NCBI GenBank assembly: GCA_000151295.1
Contig: GG745337.1
Span: 1,248,998 to 1,312,997, forward strand
Length of the DNA: 64,000 nt
Direction: 5' to 3'
From: Allomyces macrogynus ATCC 38327
Lineage: Eukaryota; Blastocladiomycota; Blastocladiomycetes; Blastocladiales; Blastocladiaceae
This document shows, one piece after another, positions 20,561 through 30,736 of this stretch; within the stretch, counting starts at the first letter, position 1, and the number at the start of each line of letters is the position of its first letter. Below the pieces are notes generated by a model. It was not told the DNA's origin. It ran no database searches and was given only the letters and a program-made list of their open reading frames with translations. A program made the position numbers and the translations under genes.

Positions 20561-23500
20561 CTACTCGTCAACATCCATCCCATCCTCGCCGCCACTCTCG
20601 TCACCCGACGACTCGTCCTCGTTCGCGGCGACCGCCACATCAAACTCGTACTCTTGGTCGCACCCGAGATACGAATCGCTCATGACAAACAGCGTCAAGT
20701 GATGGTTGCCCTCGCGCGGGATGACAAAGTCGACGCGCGTCGCGAGCTCGGCCGCGACCGTGACGCGCTTGATCCCGTACAGCTGTTTGCTCTTGGCATC
20801 GCCAACCACCAACCACCAGTGCTCCGTCTTTTCCGACGAGAACAGCGGCGCAACCACGCGGTCCGCGGGCCCACCGCTCTCGTCCGCGTCACGGCGCAGC
20901 GTCACATGGCACGGGATCGGCACCTGCGCGACCTTTTCGTCGTCCTCGTCGTCGGGCACCGCGTAATCGACTTCGAGGTTCGGGTAGGCATTCACAAACT
21001 GCGCAATCTGCGCCGTCTCGGCGGGCGAGAAATGCGCAAACAGTGAAGCTTGCACGTCCTCGTCGAGCTCCATGACGTCAAACACCGACTCGACCCCCTG
21101 TTTCTGGAACCGGGCCAGCACGTCGCGCGAGAAGTGCGGAATCTGCTTGAGCGGCGAATCCTTGTCCCAGACACCCTGCACGCACATTTGGCAAAGCTCC
21201 ATGGCGGCGAGCGCGACGCCCAGCCAACCGTGCGAGGCGAGCACGTCGACGGCCGCGTAGAGCAATGGCAGGACCTTGCCGAGGATAAGGTGCAGGTCGG
21301 CCTGCAAGTCGACGGGCAGCTGCACGCGCGCAAAATGGCACTGCAGAAGAATGTGCGTCTTGACGTGCGGGTCCGTGAACTTGACCTCGCTGCCGTCGCC
21401 GAGCTTGAACGCGCACACACTGTCGTAGAGCTTGTGCAGGACGCCGGCCTCGTGGTGCCGGATCGGGAGCGTAGAAAATTCAACGGCGTGCGCGAGCACG
21501 TCGAGGAGGCCGCGCAGCTTGGTTTGCGCCTTGAGCGAGAGCGCAAACATTTCAATCGTCTCGGTGCTGATCGAGTAGTAGGCCGCGACCATACCGAGGT
21601 TGAGCGGCAACAGGTCGTACTCGTCCTCGCACGTGATGCACTTGGCCTTGACGAGGTCCGTCACGGCGCCCTCGACGAGATCCGAGAGGAAATCACTCAA
21701 GTGCCGCTCCGTGACACCCGTGAGTCCATAGTAGTTCGGGTTCTGCGTCATGCGGCGGTACATAAGTGTCCACGTCAAATAGTCGACCGCGTCCTGCTTG
21801 TTCTCGATAGTCTTGGCGACAATCTCGGCATTGAAGTGGTTGAGCAGCGTGTGCTGGTCGAGCGGCGACTCGACTGGCATCGGCTCGTGCAGGTACCGCT
21901 TGTAGTACTCCTTTTTGGTGTTGAGCGTCATCAAGTGCGCCTTGGCCGTCGCGCGGCCCATCATGTGCAGCACGTCGGCGACCGGGTAGTCGACGTACCC
22001 GTGCACTTGCCCGTCGTACGTCTGCGTGCCGAGAATCATTACATGGTGGCACTGCACGTGCTCGAGCATCCAGCACGCGCCGCGCGTCGAGAGCAATACT
22101 TGCACGGCTTTGGTCGCATAGAGCGTCAACACCGCATCGCGCTGCCGCGGGGTCATGGCCTCGTGAATCCACGCGATCCCGTGCTCGAGCGAGCTCTGCA
22201 GCGCCGGGTCGAGCACGCGCACGAGTGCCTGGTACTGCTCACCCTGCGGGTCGACGCGCAAAAACGACTCGCCGGGCCGCATCCACGCGGCGAGTTCCGC
22301 CGCGACCGTCGTGCACTGCGCGCGGCCGGCCACAAACAAGATGGCCTGCTGGTCGCGCTGCAGCTGCGCGAGCTGTGCGTGCGCCGGCTTGATCATGGCC
22401 AGCAGCTGCGACGGCACGTGCGCGATACTGAGCCCCTGCAAGTGGATCTGCAGCGCATGCGGCCGCGTCGCCGGCGCAAAGTTATAAACATGGGCCGACG
22501 CGCACCCGAGCCAGTCGCCAACGTCCTTGGCATTGGCCATGGACGTGGCGAGCGCGACAATGCGCACGGGCGGCTGCTGGTCCGACTCGCGCTGCGCCGA
22601 AATAAACCGCATGCGGCTGCACACAATTTCGGTCGCAACGCCGACCTCCGGATCCGTGAGGAGGTGCAGCTCGTCGGCAATGAACAGCCACGTCTGGTAA
22701 ACGTTCTTGCGCTGCCGCCACCGCCGCGAGAGCGCATCCCAGTGATTCGTGGTCGTGATGATGATATCGGCCTGCTCCACGAGCTGCAAGTCGCGCGTCG
22801 TCTGGCCCGTCAGCAGCACGACATTGACCTTGGCAAACTTTTTGGTCCACTGCTTGAACCGCAGTTCGGCCATGGCGTCGTACGGCACCATGTAAACGAT
22901 GCGCTGGTCGGCCGACCGCTGCTTGTGGTAGAGCGCGCGCAGCACCGCCCACTCGGCAATGTACGTCTTGCCACTGCCCGGCGGTGCGCAAATGAGCGCA
23001 TTCTCGTCGGTCATGAAGACCGAGTGGAACACTTGCGTCTGGATCGGGTTGAAGAAATCGACCGGGAACAGCTTGGCGTGATTTCCGAGCGCCGTGGCTG
23101 GCAACGGCTGCAAGTCAAGCAACTCGGTCGGCGGCGCAAACTTGGTCGGCAACAACAGGTTGCGGAACGACACGGCAATGCGCGTTTCCGACGACAGCCA
23201 CGAGTCGGAGACAACCGTGATAAAGTAGTTGGGCGCGAGCGGCTCAAACAGCGGCACCGTAAACGAGAAGTGGTGGTCCTCGGCGGCAAACTTGGACTTG
23301 AGCACAAAGTACTCGTAGTACAGCAGTTGCTCATCGTCGACATCGCTGACCCAGATCCAGAACCCTTGCACGGCACCGTGCGCCTTGTCGTCCCACTGGA
23401 AGTCGGGCGTGACCGTCAAGTCCATTTTCACGAGCGACCGCGACACGGGCAGGACCTGCGCAGCGACCTCGACTTTCGGCAGCTGGTGCACGTAGCGGTG

Positions 23501-26500
23501 AATCGTCTTGCCATACTTGGCGAGCCCAACGTGCTGCCCAAGCTCTTCGGGCGACAAGTCAAAGTACCGATCGAACGCGAGTTCTTTCCGCTCGAGCCGC
23601 TTGATCACCTCGGCCGGGAAATTGCGGAACTGGCGCAGCGGCGTCATGACCGACCACTGCCGCCGCTCCACCATCTTGCACGCGTCGAGACACACGTGCG
23701 CGAGCTGTGCCCACCCACGGCGCAACGCCATTTCAAACAGCGCGCGGAACAGCCGCTGCGCCGATTGCGTGACGTGTACCATATCGGCCATGAGTGAAAA
23801 GCCCTCGAGCTTGAGCTGGCTGATATGCGCCTGCAGCAAGATATTGACCTTGGCGGTCGGCTCGTCGGGGCTTTCCTTAATTGGGATCGGAATGCGCTCG
23901 TTGAGCTTTTGCAACTCGAGTTTCTCTTCTTCGCGCACGGGAATGTACTTGAACTCGTGGCTCAGCGAAAAGACGCGGAACACGTCGATCAAGGTCGACT
24001 GCGGCCGCAGCTGCTGGTGGTAGAGCGCCATGGACGGGTACGAAATGTAGTAGTGTGCCGCGATCCGACCGAGTTCGGTGCTCACGACCTTGCCGGTGCG
24101 CCGGTCGTACTTGACGAGCAAGTTCTTGTCAAGCAACGCGACGGCCGAGTGGACAAGATCAACGCGGCGCTGGTGCAGCGTCGGGTCGGCCTTGGCGTCC
24201 TCCCAGTCGACGCCGTAGAGTGGCGGCGCGCGACGCATGCGCACGTACAGGTACGAGTACTGGAGCCAGTCGACGGCCTCTTGCCGCGACGTGATCGTGC
24301 CGAGCACAATCTCGGCATTGAGAATATCGGCGAGCCGCGACATGAGCTGCGACTCGATGGGCAGCTGCGTGTTGAGCAGCGACAAGTAGTATTGCAGCTC
24401 CGTGTGCGTCGTGATGATGATACCTTCGCCGTACGTGTCAAACTGCGGGCGACCGGCACGACCGAGCATTTGCAGCACGTCCTGCGGACTCAACTCGATC
24501 CACTTGCCCTTTTCGGGCGAGTAGACTTGCGTGCCCTTGATAATGACTGTGTGCGCCGGCAAGTTCACACCCCAGGCGAGCGTCGCGGTACTGCACAGCA
24601 CCTGGATGTGGCCGTCGGCAAACAGCTCCTCGACGAGCGTGCGGTCGGCGCGCGTCATACCGGCATGGTGAATCGCGAGCCCGTACGGCAGCAGTTCCTT
24701 GAGGTCCTTGTCCTTGACCGTTTCGGCCTCGGTCTTGAGCACTTCGCGCGACACGTCGCGCTGAATGAACTTGGTCACGGTCCCGGCCTCGATCGCCGTA
24801 TCGAGCAAGGACTTGGCCGTCTTGGCCGTATCCTTGCGCGAGTGCACAAACACGAGCACCTGGTTATCGCCGGCCTGCTCCATGACCTTGTCGTAGGTGA
24901 CCTGGTTCATGACCTGGAACCGCTTGAGCGCCTTCTTTTCCGTGATCCCAATGTACTGCTGCTGCAGCGGGCACGGGCGGTAGGACGAGTCAAAGAACTT
25001 GAGTCCGGACGCCTTGACGCGCATAAACGACGCCACGTCCTGGTAGTTGGGCAACGTCGCCGACAGTCCCACGAGCCGAATGTGATCGCGCGTCTGCTCC
25101 ACGTGCCGCAACGTGCGCGAGACAATGGCCTCGATCACTGGTCCACGGTCGTCGTGCAGCAGGTGCACCTCGTCAATGATCACGAGCCGCACGAGAGCGG
25201 TGTAGGACCGGTCGGTGCCCTTGCGCGTGATCACGTCCCACTTTTCGGGCGTCGTGACAATCATGGTCGTGTCGTGCAACTGCTGCTTGTTGAGCTGCGC
25301 GTCGCCCGTCAGCTCGGCCACTTGCAGGTTATAGGGCTTGAGCCGCGCACCGAAATTGCCGACGACTTCCTGGACCAGCGCCTTCATCGGGGCAATGTAG
25401 ACAATCTTGAACGCATCCTTGTTGATGAGGCCCGAGTCCGGGTCGCGGAAGTCGTTGAGCAACGACAGCACCGTGAGCATGGCGACGTTGGTCTTGCCCG
25501 CGCCCGTCGGCGCGCACACGAGCATGTTCTCGGACGACTGGAACGCCGTCTCGTAGAGCTGCGATTGCACGCGGTTGAGCGACTTGGTGTTGGGGAAGGC
25601 CAGCTGCGCCCATTCCGGCAAGTCGGACAGCGGGACCAAGTGCTCGTTGGCACCGAGCGGTTTCGGTTTCGGGGCCGGCACGTGAATTTCCTCGTAGCCC
25701 TTTTTCGACCGCTTGAAGGACCCTTGCGGCAGCGACACCTTCTTGTTGGTCATGGTGTGTCCACCCTGCGCAAACGCCATGGCCTCCAAGTCGAGCAGCG
25801 CCTTAGGCGCCGGCCCGCCCTCGGTCGTAGACGGTGCCGTCGAAGTCGGCCTCTCGGGCTGGTCCACGTCCATGGCCTGCGTCGCCGCAAGACTCGCGCG
25901 CTGCAGCCCGAGCTCCACGAGCAAGTCGTCGAGCCCACGCGCGCGCATGTCGCGCAAGATCGCATCGCGCTCGTCGTCATTCGCGGCCTTGGCGAGCCTC
26001 GTGCAGTAGACGATGGTCGGCGCGTTCGCGGTCAGCAACTTGATGAGGTCAAAGTGCGAGTACTCGAACAGCTCCATGAGCGCGTTCTCGGCCTCGCGGG
26101 CTGACTCGGCCGCGGCCAAGATCTCGAGCGCACTCGCCGTCTTTTGCTGCGCAACGTGCACGTCGTCGACGTGGGCCGAAATCGTGCGCTGCAGCCAAAA
26201 CGCATCCACTTCGTGTGCGGGCAAAGACACCTTTTTGCGCGACTTGTGATCGGCCAAGACCACGCGGTCCATGTCGACATCGTCGCCGTCGGCCTCGCCC
26301 GCCTCCTCCTCGTCGTCGGCACCGTCGACACCGGCGCCTGTCCTGGACGTGAGCACGGTCGTGGCCTCGTCGTGGTCGCCCAAATCCTTGTCCGGGATCT
26401 CGTACGGGTTCTCGTCCTCGTCGCGGTCCGCATCGTCATCCTCATCTTCCTCTTCCTCTTCCTCGAAAATCACGGCCACACCGAGCTGCTCGTCGAGCGT

Positions 26501-27192
26501 GCCCTGCTCCACGGCATTCTTCGTGTCCGGATTGTAGTCGGTGAGCTTCTTGGCAAGGTTGAGCAGCGACGTGAATTCCTCTTGCGAAATCGTCACGAGA
26601 ATAATGGCAATCTCGGCCTTCTTGTCGTGGTCACGCATATCCGACTTGAGGATTTCGAGCACCTGGTCGGTCGCGCCGCGCAGCACGTCGGCCGGCACGT
26701 CACCGAGCTTGCCCGAGATGAATGCCAAGATCAGCTCGTAGGTGTGCCGCGTCTCGGCTGTGCGCGGGCGGTACCGCAGGCCCTCGAGGTCCTCGGAGGC
26801 CTCGAGAATCGACGAGAATTCGGCGCCGTAGCTACATAAATTTCAGAGGTCGTTGATGAGCACCTCACCTCGCCAAATTCGCCACGGGTACTCAGCAAAA
26901 AACAGTACGTGTTTTGGTCCTTGCCGAGCCGCTTCTTTTCGCGCTTTTCCATGGCCACTTTAGCATCCTTTTTCACTTGGTCCAGGTCGGTCGTGTCGCG
27001 CTGCGCGCGCGTGCCCATGTCCTTCATCGAGACGCGGCCCGCGAGCGACTCGGGCTCACCCTTGGGCTCATTGTCCCGCCGCGGCAACGCCGACCGGTCG
27101 GTTTGCAGGACCAGGTTGTGGTTGGCGCCATAGGAATAGTCGGGCTGTTGCCGCTCGCCGCTGCCGCCGGAGCGGTCGTAACCGCCCGCCAT
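20561..27192 (-). CDS. BRR2: U5 snRNP RNA helicase Brr2 (SNRNP200)
   Basis: Brr2 unwinds U4/U6 to activate the spliceosome and acts again in disassembly. Minus-strand exons 27192-26909 and 26831-20561, joined in phase by a 77-nt GTACTG...TAG intron, give 2184 residues (family about 2140-2165). The N-terminal region starts with the family-typical YSYGANHNLVLQTDRS, followed by an acidic stretch. It has two helicase cassettes, each followed by winged-helix and Sec63 units. Cassette 1 has Walker A APTGAGKT near residue 533 and DEVH near 648. Cassette 2 has APPGSGKT near 1377 and DELH near 1481, less conserved as expected for the inactive C-terminal cassette. The duplicated cassette layout distinguishes it from Ski2/Mtr4. 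It could be confused with ASCC3, but the N-terminus is Brr2-like. Long open frames on the opposite strand are shadows. Confidence 0.95.
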
Positions 27193-27948
27193 GGTGCGAG
27201 ATTGGTTGGGTGCGTGCGTGCGCGTGCGCGCGAGCCAGTGATCGGCGTGGCCGAGCTGGAAGATGCGGCCGGGTTCGCGGCCACGCGGTTCGTGGCGGCC
27301 GGCGCAAAGGTCGGTCCAGGAGGATGTCGAGTCGACAGGTCGACGGGCCGGCTCGGCACAGATTGCAGCGAGTGCCGCGTGTGATTGGTGGTCGTGATCG
27401 TGGTCGGCCTGGGGTCTCGCACAAATGCCGCTGTGATCAGCGTCGTGACGGACTTGCGACTCCGCGACGACGGTGGGTCGATGGCTCTGGCAGATCAGCA
27501 CCGTGCATGTCAGGTGGCGAAGCGTGCGACAATGCGAGACGAATCGGCTTTCGGTTCGATGACGCTGGGAGACGCGATGCTCTCAGCCGTTCCCTTGCCC
27601 TGCACGCGCGCAAATCAAGTGAGTTGTGGTGCGATGTGCACGCTCCTCTTTCAGCCAACGGGCTTGGAGTCAGGTTTGGTAGCTCATGTGCTCCTCAACA
27701 GGTGCTCAACAGAGCCCTTGACACGACATTCTCTTGTTCGATCGAGCGCACCGTGCAGACAGGGTGGAGAGTCTTCTCGAGTCTTCTCCACGATTGTATT
27801 TCTTTACTCGCCAAATGCCTTGAGTGTTGCTGCAAGCTGACCTGATTGGATTCTGATTAAGGCATTTCACAAACAGCCGATTCCATTCGTTTGCACGCTC
27901 CTGCACATCAAATACAGAAGCAGATCGCACAATAACTTCCGCCGATTC
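27193..27948. other. Brr2 upstream region and flank
   Basis: The first ~250 nt are GC-rich and probably Brr2 promoter/5' UTR. Beyond that the sequence becomes AT-richer. No supportable gene. Confidence 0.35.
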
Positions 27949-28401
27949 TCAATCATCATCGGCAAGCCCTTGCCCAACAAGCGGATCCGGCTGCACGCCC
28001 TGCATCAAGACACTTGGGTCAAATTTCAATCGAAACCGCATTCCATCTTGGAGATACTTTCGATCATTTTCCTCCTCTGGCCCCCTGACAACGGTCGAAT
28101 GATGGAACTCCAGTGGAACCATGCGCGCATTGACAATACGTTTGCACGCAATCCGTTCCAAGCGTTCCATGAACCCATATTGCAACTCCCGACCCGACAT
28201 TTCATCAACTACGTGTGACAGAGCAATTGCGGGCGCCAGGACCGGGTACTGCTTCCAGAGATGCTCAATCCAGCCAAAAACGTGCACGAGCGAGTACTCG
28301 ATCATGGCAATCCGCTGCAGCTCGGTCATGATGGGAACCAACACGCAATTAACCGTCGCACAACAAAATCCAACAGGGTTGTCACTGGTGAGGTTGCACA
28401 T
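27949..28401 (-). CDS. Unknown protein, family copy 2
   Basis: A 150-codon minus-strand frame of unknown function, paralogous to the plus-strand frame at 3547-4212. Both share an N-x2-x-F lead-in, the VPIM-x3-Q motif, an M-[VI]-[DE]-Y-[AS] block, an aromatic helix with VF, and an F-x-E segment. This copy extends further with a charged tail (GPEEENDRKYLQDGMRFRLK) ending in Asp residues. Upstream sequence on the same strand shows no clear promoter or in-frame Met-rich exon, so the 5' end is probably missing or lies in another exon. Local GC is lower than in conserved genes. No signal peptide or membrane segment is evident. Confidence 0.4.
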   Translation of the reverse strand: MCNLTSDNPVGFCCATVNCVLVPIMTELQRIAMIEYSLVHVFGWIEHLWKQYPVLAPAIALSHVVDEMSGRELQYGFMERLERIACKRIVNARMVPLEFHHSTVVRGPEEENDRKYLQDGMRFRLKFDPSVLMQGVQPDPLVGQGLADDD

Positions 28402-28750
28402 TGTGTACGTCGCGTTCTGCGCCCTCGACGGTACCTTGGAAATGTTCGGGTACAGAGTCGAGCGGCATCGCGAAGGTGGATGGGTGAAAAGTTGAAAGTG
28501 AGAGAGAGTGAGAGCTCATGGTGCGAAACAGAAGGCGTCACGCCAGCCAAGTGTCGGTTGGTACCGACATGTCTGCTTTGATCGTGTTTGTGATTCGGCG
28601 TCGCCAACGGCCACGGCCCGTACTTCTCTCCTCGGGCAAAACATCGTTAGAGCCCGCCAGCAAGAAAAGGCTCGCGAGCCACGAATATTATTTCCATGGA
28701 AGAGCTTGACAGCCTCCCTTCCAATCTCCTCACCTCATTTCATCCAGACA
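28402..28750. other. Intergenic, no gene seen
   Basis: Between unknown copy 2 and the convergent-facing F-box/LRR gene. Includes a short GAGAGAGTGAGAG run near 28500. Nothing else supportable. Confidence 0.3.
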
Positions 28751-30367
28751 TCACAACAAATCAAATCGCTCCGCATCATGCACCAACACCACCTTTCTCC
28801 ACCCCCTTCCTCCCTCTTCCCTCACTTTCAACTCGCCGTTCACCAAATCCACCGCATCCTCATCCAACACCCCACCCGCCGCGGCAATTCCAACGTACGC
28901 CCGATCCCCTGCATCCAACACACTCCCACTCGCCATCATCACCGCCGCGACTCTATCGTACCTTGGCTGCACGCGCGGCCCGTGCACGACCAGCCGCCTC
29001 GGCCCGCCATGCTCGCCACCCATCATCACCCGCACGAGCTGCGTTGGCAGCCCACCGCACGGATTCGGCCCCGCGCGCACATGCACCGTCAGCGTGTCCA
29101 CACGCGTGAGCGCAAGTTGCGCCGCGGGGATCGGTAGCCCGACGTCCCCAGCGGCCGTCCCATCATCGTCGACATCGTCCGTGTACGCGAGAACAAGATC
29201 GCGCAGGCTGGTCAGGACGTGCGTGAGCAAGTACGCGAGCGCGTCGCGGTCCGTGCGTTGCGCGGCGCTCACGCCCGCGATATTGAGTCGGGTCAGCGAC
29301 GGCGCGTGGGTTGCCCACACGGATTCGTCGGTTGGAAAGCTCGGCACGAACGTGTTCGCAAGGTCGAGGTCCGTCAGCGGCGGGAGCGCGCGCAGGAGAG
29401 ACGGGAGAGCATGGGGGTGCCGGATCCGCGCGCCGGCCATGTGCAGCGATTGCAGGGAGCGGAGCCGGTAGGCCATGGCGGCGGTGATGAGGGCTTCAAT
29501 GCAAGCCGGGTCGTTGAAGAGCACTGTCATGCCCGACAGGTCGAGGTGCGTCCATTGCGCGAGGGTGGACGCGACGGCGTCCTGGTACGACGGGAGCGCG
29601 GTCGACGAGGTGGGGGTGTCGTTAAGACCGTACAGGATCGCGACGAGCAGGGCGTGGTCGAGCGTGTACTCGCACTCGACGACGGCAAGCGAGGAGAGGT
29701 TCGGGTTGGGCGGCCACGCGCCGCGAGAATCGATCGCGCCGTGGAGTTGCAGGAGGAGACGTGTCCCGCGCGGGGTCAGGTTTGGGCACCGTCGCAGTGC
29801 GAGGGCCTCGAGGCGCGCAAACGGCCGTTGAGGGTCAGCCGCGGTCGTATGCTTGCCCTTGCTAAACTTGCCCACAAACTTACTCGATGTGGCAGCGGCT
29901 GGCGCAAACCGCATGGCCAACGTGCCGAGGCACTCGTCCGAAAGCACCTGCACGCGGTCGAGCTCGAGCCTCGTCACATTCGGACAAATAGCGGCCAGCT
30001 GCCCAAGCCAGTCGTCGTTGACGGGATCGCTCGACGTGACAAATGACGGTTCCCTGATATCGGCAACGCGCAATGTGCGCACAAACGACCCGAGCGCGGG
30101 CACCGACGAGGTGTTGGACGACGTGGGCTGCCAGGAGTCGAGCAGCGCTGCGAGCTTGCTGCGCGACGGGACCGTCACGTCGTGGTAGTGCGCTCGCGCG
30201 GCGGCAAAGTACCACGCCCGGCAAACGGGGCCGAGATGGCTCACGAGCTCGAGGCGGTCGCCCGACAGGTAACGGTGCAAGCGCGGCAAGAGAACGGCGG
30301 TCCATGCGGCGGTGCAGACGTCGGGTACGGCGTCGATGTCGTCAAAGGCGGGCGGTGCCGTGTACAT
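28751..30367 (-). CDS. Leucine-rich repeat protein with F-box-like N-terminus
   Basis: 538 residues from one exon. An F-box-like helix pair occupies about residues 20-60 (TAVLLPRLHRYLSGDRLELVSH, then VCRAWYFAAARAHYHDV), followed by repeated LRR segments such as CPNVTRLELDRVQVLSDECLG, RPFARLEALALRRCPNL and LPPLTDLDLANT. Such proteins usually act as SCF ubiquitin-ligase substrate receptors; the substrate is unknown. I start at the Met at 30367 (MYTAPPAFDDIDA). The frame stays open to 30712, but that would overlap the divergent enolase-phosphatase start and adds low-complexity Trp/Arg sequence. A second F-box/LRR gene and two broken ones follow within 12 kb. Confidence 0.75.
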   Translation of the reverse strand: MYTAPPAFDDIDAVPDVCTAAWTAVLLPRLHRYLSGDRLELVSHLGPVCRAWYFAAARAHYHDVTVPSRSKLAALLDSWQPTSSNTSSVPALGSFVRTLRVADIREPSFVTSSDPVNDDWLGQLAAICPNVTRLELDRVQVLSDECLGTLAMRFAPAAATSSKFVGKFSKGKHTTAADPQRPFARLEALALRRCPNLTPRGTRLLLQLHGAIDSRGAWPPNPNLSSLAVVECEYTLDHALLVAILYGLNDTPTSSTALPSYQDAVASTLAQWTHLDLSGMTVLFNDPACIEALITAAMAYRLRSLQSLHMAGARIRHPHALPSLLRALPPLTDLDLANTFVPSFPTDESVWATHAPSLTRLNIAGVSAAQRTDRDALAYLLTHVLTSLRDLVLAYTDDVDDDGTAAGDVGLPIPAAQLALTRVDTLTVHVRAGPNPCGGLPTQLVRVMMGGEHGGPRRLVVHGPRVQPRYDRVAAVMMASGSVLDAGDRAYVGIAAAGGVLDEDAVDLVNGELKVREEGGRGWRKVVLVHDAERFDLL

Positions 30368-30736
30368 GGTCTTGTTCTTGCGTGTCGTTCCTGTCAGTAT
30401 CGCTGTTGCTGGTCGCGGAGAGCTTCGATCGTCGACTGCAGAGCAGGTGGAGAGAGTGGCGACGCGTCGTACAGCCGCAGATCGCACGGCACTGGGCGTC
30501 TGGAAGGTTCGCATGCATCGCGAGCGCAGGTTGCAGTCCAAGATGGCGAGCACGGCGACGTGCTTTGCAGATTCGGCCACGCAATCGAGTGCAGAGTCTA
30601 CATCCCAACGGCGCATCTGACAGCGCCTGACTCCGTCAACACGCTCATCAGCGCCACGCCACCACCACCACCTCCACAGCACCATCAGCGCACGATCAGC
30701 TCGCACCACCAACCCAACGACGCCACCACCACCAGC
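30368..30736. promoter_or_regulatory. Divergent promoter, F-box/LRR and enolase-phosphatase
   Basis: 369 nt between two divergent ATGs, so a shared or overlapping promoter is likely. CCACCA-type repeats occur just before the plus-strand start. Confidence 0.4.

Noticed and set aside
21050..26104. Very long plus-strand open frames (915 and 759 codons) opposite Brr2
   Set aside because: They have no family features and Arg/His/Val-rich composition typical of the reverse complement of a GC-rich gene; Brr2 on the minus strand explains the interval fully.
30368..30712. N-terminal extension of the F-box/LRR gene to 30712
   Set aside because: It would occupy the entire divergent promoter and encodes Trp/Arg-rich sequence unlike the rest of the protein.
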